Assembly (NCBI GenBank): GCA_002189035.1
Contig: NEEC01000010.1
Span: 1,240,001-1,304,000 of the forward strand
Direction of reading: 5' to 3'
From: Utricularia gibba
Lineage: Eukaryota > Streptophyta > Magnoliopsida > Lamiales > Lentibulariaceae
Length of the DNA stretch: 64,000 nucleotides
Part shown: one piece after another, positions 1-13,200 of the stretch
Layout of the letters: every line of letters begins with the position of its first letter
Position numbering within the stretch: the first letter of the stretch is position 1
Translations under genes and position numbers: made by a program
Notes under the pieces: model-generated
Told to the model about the DNA's origin: nothing
Seen by the model: only the letters and a program-made list of their open reading frames with translations
Databases searched by the model: none

Positions 1-51
1 TAATCTCAAGGCATGAGGAATCAGGCATAACTGATACTGAGTTCTTCTAAC

Positions 52-1939
52 CAGAATCCACAAGAAGAATGCAATCTCGAATGAGTTTTGGAACAAAATG
101 AAGTGGATCAAGTAAAGAACGAGGATCGGTTTTTTGAACCAGAAGAGTTCATCGGAAGGCCTCACAGGAGCCTCCCCTTCCGCATCACCTGCTTCCCTGC
201 TTGCAGCCTCCTTTGCTAGTTCAATTATGATGTGCTCCAGTTTCGCTCCCACGATCAGTAGAAGCTGCCCAGAAATACAAGGGATTCCTCAGTTTCCCTT
301 TTCGAATCCCCAAATCATGGATGTTTTCAGTCCACTTACTACAAGAGGTAGAAATGACAACCAGAAATAAGCATGCCATCCTACAAAGCATGCTGCCTAA
401 GTCAGTATACACAGGATAAAAGTTGTGCATTTTGAAAGGTATATTCACTCCGGAGTACCGCTGACGTTCAACAGCAAGAAGATGACGAAGAAAAGCCACA
501 AGTACCAGCTGTGAGAGAGGATCAGCTTTAGGTTCATTACATAAAACAGTGGTAGCAAGTATCTATATCCACACCTGACACCGACAATTTTCTTGAAGTC
601 ATGTTCCAGCGTCCTCAACATGTATTCATGGAAGTTGTAAGTTGGAACTCCAGGAGTATGTTTCTAGATCAAAGTTTGGGAGTTGAATTAGAACACGATA
701 ACAAGCACACAGTATGCATCATGACTATTTTGTGCCTTCAAAACAGTGACTTACTCGGATGAATCCAGATCGAAGAGCTAAGTAGTCAGACTTGGTAATT
801 GAGCCATAGAATTGCTTGAAGAAGGCTACCTGGAGATCACCACAAAACAGCATGAACATCAGACTAAAAGGGTGTCACATATGTATACATGAGCCTTACA
901 ATCCAGCTGATGACACGATACTTTCTCCAGTAGTTGCCAGCCCTCTCCTTGAACTCCCGCAACGGATCATGACGTCCACCAACTGTAAGTTATAAGGTAT
1001 ATTTATACACGGTACCGACTGACTAATCAATGGTCGACTTCTTAGTTCACCTCTGGTAGGCGCTGATCCTGGAGCTGTAATGGATTTCTCCCAGTGAGTC
1101 CATTGTCTGATCTGCATGAAATAATGCAAAAGCTTTTAAAACATGCATTTCAGTACAATGCAGCAACATTTATCGGAGTTCCCAGACAAGAACATACTCT
1201 GATTCCACCGAGAACCACCGTTGATGCACAGAAGATCACATACACGACTGCTAAAACAAATATGAAGATGTGCAGTTCATCCAGAGCTTCTATAGAGAGA
1301 AACGGGATCTGTCCCTGCAAGAAACAAACGGAGAAGACAGGCCCATTTTTCATTGCATCATCCATTTCTTTGCAATTACATTATTTCTGAATCAGCGGAA
1401 AGCAAATGTAAGTTGAAAATGCCGTGCCTCTGGGCATCGCTGCGCGTGTTCAGCCAAAAGCCTCATGTGAGGACTACTTCCATCTTCTAATCTACAGGGA
1501 AGCATAACGCTAGCGGCGTGTTCAGGTATACAAATGCGGCTAATGAGTCCTTGGATTAAGTTCAGTAGAAGCGAGATAAAGCCCAGAAGCATGAGTTCTG
1601 AAAAAAATACAGTCGAACACTAATCAAGGTTCCGCATCAAAAACAGACGATCTCAATCAGAGCAAAACTACCGTACCTTCTTTCAATTTCTCCAACGCCT
1701 CGAACAACTGCTGCTGCCGCTTGTGCTTCAGCCACTGAGGCAGAAACCACATGAAATCTTATAACAACACAATACGATACGAATCTCAAATGAGATTGAA
1801 CGACAAACACCTTTCCGAGTCTGTGAAGCGCACGCTCGGCGCAGACGGAGATGAGAACAATGACGCAGCAAACGGTGGCAACCACCCACGCCGGCGTGTA
1901 CTCGAAAGAACGCGCCTGAGAGTGAGCCTGGGCATCCAT
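52..1939 (-). CDS. MLO: MLO-like seven-transmembrane protein (5' part; 3' end lies beyond the left edge)
   Basis: MLO proteins are plant plasma-membrane seven-TM proteins with a C-terminal calmodulin site, involved in powdery-mildew susceptibility, root thigmomorphogenesis or pollen-tube reception. Coding exons, read on the minus strand: 1811-1939, 1677-1734, 1428-1597, 1198-1314, 1051-1111, 900-982, 755-829, 575-663, 459-508, 340-380 and 52-264. All phases join. The start is the ATG at 1939, giving MDAQAHSQ; TM1 follows the family-typical EYTPAWVV (residues about 14-35). Other family landmarks are ELMLLGFISLLL (exons 2/3), LDELHIFIFVLAVVYV (exon 4), IRQWTHWE (exon 5), FFKQFYGSITKSDYLALR (exon 7), YNFHEYMLR (exon 8) and DELFWFKKP...FILFQNSFEIAFF (exon 11). 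Exon 3 joins exon 4 in frame only with a GC donor. The last membrane segments and the calmodulin-binding tail are missing because the gene runs off the window. Family assignment is firm; the clade is not. Confidence 0.93.
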
Positions 1940-2402
1940 TTCGAGAGTTTCCGGTGATACATCATCCCTGAAGTGCGCTCCAAGTCTTAAGGGCAGCAGA
2001 GCAGAGGGAAAGGAAGGAATATTTGAGTTCGAACTTGGGAAGCAAAGCATACGAGGACTGTCTACCAGCTTCAGCGTCCTCGCGCTCGCTGCTTTCGATA
2101 GAATAAGTGAAATATAATTCGGTATTTTTATTTGTTTTCCTCGTGTACTCATAAATATATGTAAAATAAATTAAATAAATATATAATAGGCTGTTTATAG
2201 TGTAATAGTGTATTGGGCCCAGTGTAATAATGTAATGGGCCCAGGCCCATAAATATATTCTTCATGTCTATGATTTCTTATTGCATTTAAAAAGGGAATA
2301 ATTAATATGGACAAAACTTGGTCTGTTCAAAGCCCAATCAAACAACAACACTACGACGCCAAAAATGAAGAGAAAAAAAAAAGAGGAATCACGAACTCGA
2401 GC
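1940..2402. promoter_or_regulatory. Spacer with MLO promoter and three site II-like (TGGGCC) motifs
   Basis: This AT-rich gap separates the MLO start codon (1939) from the stop codon of the next minus-strand gene (2403). It holds TGGGCCCA at 2214-2221 and 2236-2243, and GGCCCA at 2244-2249. These match plant site II/telobox-associated elements common in promoters of genes active in dividing cells. Their orientation relative to MLO is inferred from position only. Confidence 0.5.
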
Positions 2403-4575
2403 TCAGGAATCAGCAGAAATGTCGCTTCCTTTGTGTGACGGGTCGAGTGGCAGCATGAATTTCAACTCCGTTCCTTGCAGAAGCCTCGGGGATGGATTTG
2501 ATTCTATGTACTGCAAAAGCACACAAGCTTGAAAACATGAAGATGGCTTCATTCAAGGCAGCAGCTAAGGGAGTGTTTGTTACCTTGGTCAAGTTCATGC
2601 GGAAGGCGCTGATTTCTTCCTCTGTAAGACCATCCTCTTCATCATTTTCCTCCCATCCCAAGGATCGGAGGAAGGCCGCTTCTTCCTCGTCTGATATGCT
2701 CTGACTGGAGGAGGGAGGATGCATCTCTCCATTGGCAGCAAGCTTCTGGTGAGACCAAGCATGGTTGCTGCAGGTTACTGCCTTCTGGTTTGGTGCATCG
2801 GCTGTGCAGGTATTGGTGGTAGCCGGCAGTGCAGTTGCTGCAGACGATGATGTAGAGTTGCTGTTGTTCTCATGCGCGGATGAGGAGTTTGATGCTTCTG
2901 AATCAGCAGCGGAAGAGTTCTCCATGGATTTCTTTCTCACTAATTTGAAAAATTCCTTTCGACTCTGAGCTTGAAGAGTTGGTCGCTTCTCATGAACCAG
3001 CAGCACGGGCTTGCAATCCACATGGTTTGCATCGGTACTGCCTGATGCATTTGAAGGTGAAACTACACAGCCTACCACCTTGTTACTGTTTGCGGTGCTC
3101 CAGCTGTCCTTCACACCAGAGGAGACTCCGTTCTTCTCCTTCATCGATTTCAAGATGTGGAACTTTATTGGATTAGCAGGCTTCGAAGGATCTCCCTTTC
3201 CATGCAAACCACGAGGATGGTGATTCAGTGGTGCTGACAGTGGAGGCTGTGTCTGCTCCAACTTAGTTCTTTGTTTCTCTGATGAATTCAACGCCTGAGG
3301 AGACACATTTAGACATTGAGTGAACCCATAAAAAATAAAGTGCGCAGTTCACCCGGTAGAAGGGGAAAAAGTAAAGGTTTTACAATTACCAAAGCTCTGG
3401 GAATAGATGGTGTCACCGGAATCAGTTGTCTAGATTGCCTGATGGCCAGTTCTTCGCGTCTCTGAGCCTCAACAGAAAGCTACATAAAAAAACGGAGCTT
3501 AGGAGTCTTCACAGCCACTATTTTCATCAAGGAAATTGCTTTTTTAGCACACCCATCAAAACTGATTCTAATGAACTCCATGAACGTTATCAATCTTAGG
3601 ACCATATCATAAGAATATGGATATAAAAACAGGGCCACAGGGACTACCGGTGGTGGAGCTGCGGCACGTAAAGGACCATGAGTCAGAGCGTCTGCCATGT
3701 TAAAACCTGTAGATGCAGACAATCCTACAGATGTAGAACCTGAGGAGGCCACGTTAGCTGTAGAAGGAAAGGAAGACCCATTGCTCCCGACTAATATGGG
3801 AACCTCAGCTAAAGCAGAAGTCCATTTCTCTCCTAAAGATGCAGATGGACTGATGGGTAACGTCTCGATGGCAGGAGCTAATCCAGGAGATGGAACTCGT
3901 CCAACATCAGGAACGCCTGCTCTTTCATCACCCCTCAAAGATGGAAAATCTCTCTCAAATACAACTTTGTTCCCTCCACTTGGAAAACTAATCTTGGGAA
4001 ATGCACCATCAGAAATCTTTCCTCCCATGCTGATTGAATCAGAAACACCTTTTTTTGTCCATGGATCCACACCTTTCACAGGTACCGTAGACTGGGACCG
4101 CCTTAATCCCTCCCTACCTAATCTACTTCGCGGGGAGTTTCCTTGTGGTTCTGGAGCCTCCCTATACCAACGATCTTCTAAAAACGGTTTGCTGTAATCA
4201 TGACAACCATTTGTATCCTTTTCCCACTGTCTATCACGCTGGTTCCTAACAGAGCTACTATTTGATCTAAACTTACCAGAACTTGTCCCACTAGAGCTCC
4301 AATGAGCAAATGACTTAGATGGCCGTCCAAAATTATGACAATTACTATTCAAAGAGGAGTTGTTCTTTGAGACGCTTGGTGCAGAGATATCATCTGCAGA
4401 AGTAGCAGCAAAGAAGACAGAGAAGTATTTAAAAAAAAGGAAAAATAAAGAGGTCCTGACGAACACACAAAATACAAGGATTTCAAGTACCTGCATGTGA
4501 AGCAGAGGTGCCACCCGATGAGCTTGTAGAATTTTTCAGCCATTCTGGAATCAATGCGGGCTCAGTTCTCTCCAT
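2403..4575 (-). CDS. Vasculin-like (GPBP1-related) low-complexity plant protein, 579 aa
   Basis: Five exons, minus strand: 4491-4575, 3648-4393, 3390-3479, 2584-3294 and 2403-2510; all phases fit and give 579 residues. The start MERTEPALIPEWLKN carries a P-x-WLK motif. The middle is Ser/Gly/Pro-rich, with DPWTKK and FERDFPSL near residues 150-190. The C-terminus has an acidic patch followed by EEEAAFLRSLGWEE at about residues 510-523, then LTEEEISAF and YIESNPSPRLLQG. WLK near the start, an EDFPSL-type motif, and a final E-x-LLRxLGW...LTEEEI block together recall animal vasculin/GC-rich-promoter-binding protein 1; plants have a single-copy uncharacterised relative. The nuclear or transcriptional role is inferred from that resemblance alone. 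The upstream region to about 5.45 kb probably holds a non-coding leader exon and intron. Confidence 0.8.
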
Positions 4576-5500
4576 AACTACTCAGTAACATCATTATATT
4601 CTTAAGAATATAACTTTAAGTGACTCCTGTGAAATTGGAACTTTACGCATACGCAACAGCATCCCAATGCTGAATCGTCAAGTGCCTTGACTTAGGAAAC
4701 GTAAGCTCTCGAACAGAAGATGCAAAATGTTGAACAAATCTCCTGTTTCACGCATACAAAATTTCCCTTACTCCTCCCAAAAGGGGCTAGGACGAACAAG
4801 TCTATGAGAAATACCACCGGTCAATCAAGTGGGGAAAAAATCAATATATCATCACAATCTTCCTGTTTCCTCCATCAAAAAAACACTGGGAATCTCAATG
4901 CGCATCCAAAATAAAGGCTAGAACACCCTCAAGAACCAATATCACGACGCCAATATTCTCGAGACACAATCTTCCATTCCCACTCAATAACCAAACCCTA
5001 AACTCCACAACCTACCCAAAAACAACAACAAGAATCCAAGAAACCACTGAGGTTTGATCACACCCGCACCCCACCCCACAAAAATGTTACCCCAAAAAAT
5101 GTCACAAAAATCCCACAGGACTCAGAAAAAAAACACAAGGGAGAGTGAAAACAATTTCCCCCGAGCGCAATCAACGCAAAAAGAACCACCCTTTCCGTCG
5201 TCAAGCGAGAAGAAAAACCCAATTCACTCAGCGACCGGCGCCCTGAGTCAATCCAAGAACCCGATAAAGGGGTCACTCTCGGTATTGGGTTCAAGATTTC
5301 AATAGATAGAGGCAGAAAGGAGAATAAAGCGAGCGGTATAAAGGATTGGGCACACCCCGTGGCGGTTGTGTTTCGGAATTCTGTTGCGGCGTCTGCGCTG
5401 TAGCGGGTGAGAGATTTTCGTTTTTGCTTCTCTGCGCCTGCGTTTCCTTGGAACGAGATTTTACGTGGGCAACAGTTTTTGATTTTGAACGATCTCGTCC
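4576..5500 (-). promoter_or_regulatory. Probable 5' leader/intron and promoter of the vasculin-like gene
   Basis: This is the region upstream of the start codon at 4575. It is C/A-rich on the plus strand (pyrimidine-rich on the sense strand), as is typical of a plant 5' UTR, and contains a telobox (aaaccctaaa) near 4985-4995. ORFs across 5058-5615 on both strands are compositionally biased and not protein-like. No exact transcription start can be fixed. Confidence 0.4.
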
Positions 5501-5817
5501 TCCTCCTCCTCGGCCCAACAACGAATTCCCCGCTTTAATTAATCACTCTTTCCATTTTTCTAAATCCGATCATCTACGACACTTCCACAAAAATAGGAAC
5601 CGATTATTCCATTAATATACGGTAAATATCATTCCGAATCTGTGTTTTCAAACCCGCCGGTTAACCGAACCAGGAATTTTCGATTTTTTAAGATATGATA
5701 TTTAAATAATCATTATTATTACGATTCATCTTTGTTTAAAATTATCACCCTTTTTTTGATCGACCAAAATCAGATTTTGAATCGAATTGGTTTCTTACCG
5801 ATTCACTGATTTGAAAA

Positions 5818-6217
5818 CATAGGGCCTGTCCTGTAAACATAATTTATTGAAGTGATTCTATTTAATTTTTTAAGATTCTAATCTTTAATTGTTCTGTAAT
5901 AAAATTAGAAATTTAGATTCTGTGATTAATTTTATAATTTCAGAAAGTAAATAAAAAATTAATTAGAAAAATTATAATGTTCACTTTTTATTTTATTTTA
6001 AAAATACATTTATATTATAACATTAAATTATATAATAATTTAATATGTTAAATTTTGTAATATATATTTTATTTTATGAATACTTATAATATAATTTTAT
6101 TTTATCCCACAAAATAGTTTTACAATCTAAAATTGATTATATTCATATAATCTCAAAATTGATTCTATTCTACATAATCTGAATCAAAAATTTAAAACAC
6201 AGAACAGTCTCATAGTT
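5818..6217. mobile_element. Putative MITE with short imperfect terminal inverted repeats
   Basis: The left end reads ggcctgtcctgt just after catag (5818-5822). The right end, read on the other strand, is agactgttctgt, immediately followed outward by catag again. About 9 of 12 terminal positions match, and a 5-base flanking duplication (CATAG) is seen. The interior is non-coding and AT-rich. The short, imperfect ends make this tentative. Confidence 0.4.
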
Positions 6218-6670
6218 ATGATTATCCGGATTAAATCCACTTTTGACAAATTTACTTTTAGTTAGAATATTTATGAAAATTTATTCTATTTTCAGTTGTT
6301 AAAATCATAGAAAAAACCGTCCGCATTTCCCTCCCTTTTCACGGTCGGTTATGATAATGCTAAGCATTTAGAACGTGTTTGTTTAATACTGTAGGTTGGT
6401 CTATGACGATCTAGATCTTAAATTAGAGGTCGGTTTATGACGATCGAGTGTAACATAAAATATGTATAGATAGGTTAATAAAAAAAATTGATTCAAATAT
6501 TTAGAACATGTTCTGAGTATTTCATATTATATAAAATATAATAAAATAAATTTTAAGATTTTGTAAATAAAAATTTGATTCCTAAACTAGAGTTGCTTAC
6601 AGTTCTTCTAGCTGTTTGACTCATAGTATTATAAGACTGATTTATGATATATTATAAAATTTAATATATT

Positions 6671-6673
<3 letters not shown>

Positions 6674-6708
<35 letters not shown>
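6674..6708. repeat. (TA)n microsatellite
   Basis: About 35 bp of uninterrupted TA dinucleotides in the AT-rich spacer; likely length-variable. Confidence 0.95.
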
Positions 6709-6713
<5 letters not shown>

Positions 6714-7090
6714 TTATGTAAAAATAAATAATATATTTTAATATCTCTAATTTATTAAATAATTCGAATTCTCTAAAACCTGAGAGGAAAAACATCTTCG
6801 AGCAAGTAATTTACAAATAAAATATTCAATATTCATATAATTTAAACATTCAATCAAGCAAGTTAATTACGAAATCCTAATCATTAACGAAACAAGCTTT
6901 TACCTTAAACCCATCAAAACCCAAATAATCATTCTAAACACATACCACCAACCATATGTGGTGTTAAGGTAGAAAATTGTGGAATAAATAATTATATAAA
7001 TGAATTTTTTTAAAAAAAGAAAACCGAATAACAAATTCATGGTGAGGAGCAATCCGACCAAAATTTGGTTACTTGAGACACCAGAAGCAC

Positions 7091-9259
7091 CTAGATTCCT
7101 GCTGCTATCTTTTTGGTCTTCTTCCTCTCTGAGTTACAGGGTATCGCGCCATGGAGCAATATCCGCAGTTTGCCTTCCAGTAACCGCCCATGAAAGTAGC
7201 ATTTATACAGATCCCAAAAATCTTCACTGCAAGGTAAATGGAGTTACTAGAAAAAATTGTTTGAAAAGTTGTGAAGTCTGTTGACAGGGAGGTGAACAAA
7301 TAATGTTGTGTTTCTAGAACTTGTTCTGCATACATAAGCGCTATAAAAAAAATGAAATGATTTGTGTGGTGTTCAAACAGCGAATTATTTTTATCAGCAA
7401 AAAACACAGGTCACTAGAGACTAAACACAGCTGAAACATGTTTTCATGGCAAGTGGGAACCGAGCCTAAGAAAAAATGACATGAAAATGGAGGGTGAAAA
7501 TGCTGAACCTGATCTGTTTCAAGGTGAAGACAGAATATCCCTTAACATCTGTGTGCATGTCAATCACAATCACTGATAAGCGTGACAGTCCTAGCACTTC
7601 CATGTCAATTAATTTTTTGATTCTGGAAAAAAAAGGTAGTTGAGCATTGATGATTGCCGTAATGCAGTAATAGAACGTCTAGCTGGAAAAAAGTACTGAG
7701 GATAATAGTAGGCAACATTCTCCGCACCTGCTTGGAGTTCCACTGGCAATGTTAACACGGTACTTTAAAATAGAGACCTGCACATGACATAACAAAGCTA
7801 TTCATCAAAGGGGATGGTGTTATGACACATAGAAGGCGACTGATGACAAGACAGAAAGACAATCACGGAGAAAACATGAGATACAGAGAATGAACGTACA
7901 TTTCGGTCTATTCACTCAGTTTAAAAATGGAAAACTTAAAGTTCTGCAATCTCTACTCCCTCACAATTTAACATCATTGTTAATAAGGGAACTTATGGCT
8001 ATAAACAATTATTTTCTCAACTTTGGCAAACAGAAAAATCCTGGTTTAGTTTACTTTAAACTTTTGTTTAGCCTAAACCGAAAACTGGCATAGGTATACA
8101 GCGAATCCTCCATTCGTCATTGCAAAAGTACTACTATGATAATACACCTGCTCCTCAATCTTCATGTGCTTCGAGAAGAGCTTTGCAGCATGGCATTCTT
8201 TTGTCAAAGATCGCAAATCTCTGTACAGAGTACTACATAATTAATTGAGGATGCAACAAAAAAGTTCAAAGTAATCAAAACAAACAATAATCATAATTGG
8301 AGATTTAAATTGGATCTGGTAAAAAAACTCATTGCATAAACAGGAAGGAAAGATTGAAAAGATGGAGGGTTGAACCTGAGAAGCTCTAATGATCTTATTG
8401 CTGATGAACTAATTATAAGAAGTGCTGGACTTCCAGGATCAATCTGACCTTCCACAAGATTCCCTTGGCAAAGCACTTCCTGCCATGAAGAACCAAAAGC
8501 ATCCTTCACTTGCTCATCCAATTTCAACATTTTGTGCCGCGTTGGATCACGACATAGCTCAATAAATGAAGTATCTGTCTATTTAAAACGTCACATCAAA
8601 ACAAATTTCACAAAGAAAAGATCAAAATATTCATAAAATTGAAGAAATAAGATGTGCGACATACTGATTCAAGGTGAATAGCAACCATTACCAAGCAACA
8701 GGCTTCAGAAAACCCAAAAAACTACAGCATCATGGTTTTCACCAAAGATAATAGACTCAGTATTGGTCTTTGGGGGTGCGTTGAGAGAAATCAATAATGC
8801 TTTAGCTAGGATTAACTAACTGGCTGGTTTTTTTTCAAAATCCAAAATATGGGAGATGTTATAGAAAGGAGTTGTAGCATTCGCAGCCTCGCAAAGGTTA
8901 CTGAAAAAAACTACCCTAAGCAGATATTGCAGGATATAGCGAAAGTCGCAACCTTTGAGCAACTCAACCTCTAGGGTTGAAAGCTGAACCTCATTCGCAG
9001 ATTGATACTGGCTAACAAAAAAACTCAGCTGTTGAGAGGCGCTCGCGTACTGAACGGCATTATTTTCCACTTTCGACGCGGCATTAGCCGGCGGCGCTGC
9101 TCCGTGTTCATCCTCACAGTTCTTCTTCAATTTCCTGCCCTTTGTGCTCTCTGTCTTGCCCTTCCCTTGCGCCTTACGGATAGACTTCTCCGGCCTCAGT
9201 TTCCGTAGCTTCTTCTTGCGATTACCAGTACCCTCTGAGGTGGCGGCTGCAGGAGCCAT
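7091..9259 (-). CDS. CMSS1: CMSS1/Cms1 family ribosomal small-subunit biogenesis protein, 292 aa
   Basis: Six exons, minus strand: 8953-9259, 8376-8574, 8148-8220, 7728-7777, 7509-7622 and 7091-7226; total 879 nt, all phases agree. The start MAPAAATSEGTG is followed by a Lys/Arg-rich nucleolar-type stretch (residues about 12-50). The conserved body then runs through LSFFVSQYQSANEVQLSTLE, DAFGSSWQEVLCQ, GSPALLIISSSAIRSLELLR, RVNIASGTPSRIKKLIDME, LGLSRLSVIVIDMHTDVKGYS and a C-terminal FWDLYKCYF block. These are hallmarks of Cms1/CMSS1, a small-subunit processome-associated protein related to DEAD-box folds. Upstream in-frame codons exist, but they are AT-rich and unlike the family, so I start at 9259. 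The nucleolar role is inferred from the family. Confidence 0.9.
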
Positions 9260-10266
9260 ACTTGCCGATGCTCCCCCAGACAGTTCAACTTTCAAAGAAT
9301 GAAGCAAATACCCAGCTACGCCGTCCACGATTTTCAGTTTTCTTTCTTTTTCAGTTAAATATATAAAGTAATTAAATATTTTACGTTTCAAATTATTTTG
9401 ATTTTTATATCAAATAATATATATTTTTATTGCCTTATAATCAAATACTAATACTTTTTATTTTAAAAAAAATAAAAATTACACTTAAGGTAATCATTTT
9501 CCTTGAAATCTCCAATATTTTAAAATTATAAATTTAATCAAGTATTAAATCTAATTCAATTAAATCCATAATAATGATAAATTAAATTTAAATTCATAAT
9601 TAAATCGAAGAATAAATGTAATCCATTTTTGATTCATTACCATCGGTATGATTCCTCTAGTGGTGCTCGAGGTCTCTCGAGTCTAACTTATTTTTATACT
9701 TAATTACACTATGAGTATGTTTGGTATACGAGATAAGTGATATTTTTACTTATGATTATATTTTTAGTGTGTTTGATATGGATGATTGAACAATTACTAG
9801 TGATTCAGCAAACTCACGATAATCTAACATACATAGTAATAATGAAACGTAGGGGGATGGGTCAAATTGTTAAAATCAATGTATAATTTGTCTAATCACA
9901 AATAAACTCAATTATACATACCAAACATAAAAATATATAATCTATTATATTTAATATACATTAATCACAAATAATCCAAAACCCTCATTATATATAATCT
10001 CTTGTACCAAACATGCCCTATGTTAATTCAATTGGCAACATCTCTCAAGGGAAAAACTTGATCGAAAGTTTCTAGGAAGTACCCTACAATGGGACGGCAT
10101 TCGGACAGTGGACGCTCGTGATGCATGAGACCATCCTTTAATTTAAGTATTGCCTTGGGTCCGAACACACTCGAAGAAGTACAAAAAATGTGATAACAAA
10201 CATTATGAGATTTCCCGTAAAACTCAATGCAGCTTGAAATGGTTCCCCAGACACACTCCGGGGCGG
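9260..10266. other. AT-rich spacer between CMSS1 and P4H1
   Basis: No gene seen. It includes the CMSS1 promoter side (9260-9650) and a MITE-like element (9705-10021). The rest, to 10266, is the 3' flank of P4H1. Confidence 0.6.
9705..10021. mobile_element. Putative MITE with about 24-bp terminal inverted repeats
   Basis: The left end is ctatgagtatgtttggtata. The right end, read on the other strand, is catagggcatgtttggtaca. About 20 of the outer 24 positions pair. The flanks carry ttaatt on both sides (outside the left end near 9699-9705, and directly after 10021), a possible target-site duplication. The interior of about 270 bp is AT-rich and non-coding. The class (hAT or PIF-like) is not resolved. 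Confidence 0.6.
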
Positions 10267-13200
10267 CTATGAAGTTGAGTTCTGTCTCATCCATTTGGTG
10301 GCCGACCATTTCTCCCCCGAGACTACTTCACATCCACCATGTAGACTCTTTGGATCCGTTTTCCCATCCAGCCCCTGAACCAGAAGATTACACCAGGCAT
10401 TATCAGCACAGACCCCATGCTCAGGAAAAGCACAGCATCTTCATTCATGTTTTATGCATCGAGTTGAGGAGAGGAACAAACCATGCTCCAGAAAAGCACA
10501 GCATCTCCCTTGTTTGGCTTCACGCACAGTCCTGTCACTATTTTCCCACCACAACTGCATTTGCCAGTTCCAGCCTGAAATCATAGCGGATTCTGGGAGG
10601 TGAAAAACCGGGTTTCCTTCTTGTAGAGTAAAGAGCATATTAGATGCAAAACTCTAGAATGCATCATCCTAAGCATGTGAGCAACCCATCTCGGTGATCT
10701 GCAGTAAAGAAATATGGATCCAGAGAACCAATTCAAGGCACCTTTGGGAAGTATGTTTCACCTCCCTCGACAGTGTCGCTGAGATACATGAGCATGGTTG
10801 CAACTCTCTGTCCACCTGACCTTGTATTGAACTGTGGGAGGAACGTGGATCAAGTAAGGATGCAATGCAAGCCTACGCGAATGTACATTGGAAGGTCACT
10901 GGATACTTAACTGTATCAGAGAAGTAGTCATTGTGAGGTCTGTATAGCTGATCCTTTTCATACCTGTGCATCTGCAGATGTTAGCTCCCTATTACGATCA
11001 CAGCTGGTGAATATAAACCTCACCTCAAAACCTGTATACGCTCCCCATTTTCCACCGGTACTTGAGAAAAAACAGAGATTCTTTTCTCAATAGCCTGGAT
11101 GAATAAAGGATAAACAAAGTGCCCCAAGCCAGCAACATCAGATAATTAGATTGATGGAAGACAGAAAGTCTACAAAACAACCTTCTAGAACTAAAATATG
11201 CTAGTTGACACACACCATATAAATCCAGCTATTCCCTTTTATTTAAAATAATTAAAGGCTAACTTTCAGATGCTTCCACTCGTTGACCTTCTACTTCCTT
11301 TGGGACAAGGTTTCTGATCTGAACAATATTTTTCTAATTTATAATGAAGTCTGCGCTGAGATTATTAAAAAAAAAACAATTTGCAACACCCCCTAAATTC
11401 TATAAAACAGACGGCAAAAGGATCAAGTTTGACACATTCAGCAATATTCACAAAACCTGTATCATTGGATATTCTCTCTCTCGAGGAGTCAAGAACATGC
11501 CAGAGCTAGTTCTAACATTACTCTTCATACCCTGTGAAAGTAAGTGAGCACTCTAAGACAGATAATAAGAACTTCACAGCATGAACTTGTGATGCAGCTT
11601 GATGAAGATCTACGTTGAATAAGCTTAAGCGCAGTAGGGGGGCATCCTAACCTTACCTGTCCTGTTCTAGAATCTACAACAGTGGAAACCTGTAGACGTG
11701 GCTTAGCAATAGCCTTGAGATACTCACACTCCTGCAAAAAAAAAAGATTATGATAACAATTTAAATAAAAAACTGATGGGAACAAATTGTCCATTTGCTT
11801 AGAAATCAAAATGAACATGACAATATTTCGCAGATAAAACTCAGTCCAGCTTAAAGGCTCTTATTGAGTCAGCTCAGAATTTTCGAAAATTTTTCATGAC
11901 AAATACGAAATGTTTTTTTTTTTTTTTTTTTTTGTATATAATGACTACCAAACTTGGAGATCTATTCTGCCAGTTTGAAAAACCAACCTCATCACTTAAG
12001 AAGTTGTGAAATATGGTCATCCGAGGAGACCAACTAATTACTACTGGTTTTACCTGCAACACAATTTGGACACTGAAACATGTGACAGCAAATGCAAAGC
12101 AATTACCAAGAGGGTAGAAGACATCAAGGCCAAAGGAGAAACTCAAGACATTGAAATGCCAGAATCATTACTGGCATAACAACTCAATATGAAAAATAAT
12201 AATAACAATAATCAAGTTCGCAAACAAGGAAATGCCTATTCCAAAACTAAAACAAAATCATTATCTACATATCAAGGGAAATGTAAATTATGGATGAAAG
12301 TTCCTGCAGAGGATTAGTTGTTCAGTCCACGCAACGAGATGTTCAAAATTAGCCCTTGAGAAAAAAAAAGTAGCCTTTTCCATGATTAAAACAGCTTGCT
12401 GCAAAAGAAAAATTATCAAGTAGCTGAAGCATGGTGGGCGTGGAAGTACTGGTCCCATCAAATTTTGTCCCTCGTGATCACATATATATAGAATCGAACA
12501 GAATTTTTACTAAAAACACTGATGGAAGACAACTGCATATTTAAAACTACAAAAAACCAAAAGGTTCAAAAGAATGAAAAGACAGCATACATATCCAAGA
12601 CGCAGCATGGCGGCTTCATTGTCGTTCCAGAAAGACAACCCTGAAAAAATACATGACAATAAATTAGCTGGTGATTCGAAATACAGTAGGATTTAAAATT
12701 CAGGAGTTCTGTTGATGAATTTGATCCATACACACTAGCAGCAACACAAAATATCAGGTACATGTACTACCTCCAGTAAACCTTCGTGAATTTGTCAATG
12801 ATGATTCAGCCCCTGCAAGCCAAAGTTCTCTAAAAGAGTAACTTTGTGAGTGGAGTAATCACATGTGCACACTTCTCAAACACATCTAAGGCACATAACG
12901 GTCAAATACAATAACGTAAAGCATAGATCAGGTTCTGAGAAACAAATCCTTTTGGAGAGATCTACCATATGTATCCTCCAGCTTCCTGATAAATGCGAAC
13001 TGAATCAATGCACCTGATCACAGGAAAAGCACAGCACCATGAATAGTTGAAAGGAAATGAAAAATGAAAAATAATTAAAAGGGCACAAGTCAAATGTTGG
13101 ACTCAGAAGCTAGAAAATATGTATAGACCTTGACGTGTGTTCAGAATTCCAACAGAAGAGTAGAAATTTCAGGAACAGGCAGCATCAGAAGCAAACGCAA

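Larger units (their letters stand above)
5501..7090. other. AT-rich intergenic spacer
   Basis: No gene seen. The spacer contains a MITE-like segment (about 5818-6217) and a TA dinucleotide run (6674-6708). Towards 7090 it becomes the 3' flank of CMSS1. Confidence 0.6.

Noticed and set aside
9260-9391. In-frame N-terminal extension of CMSS1
   Set aside because: The extension is AT-rich, unlike the family, and overlaps the probable promoter; the ATG at 9259 gives the normal length.
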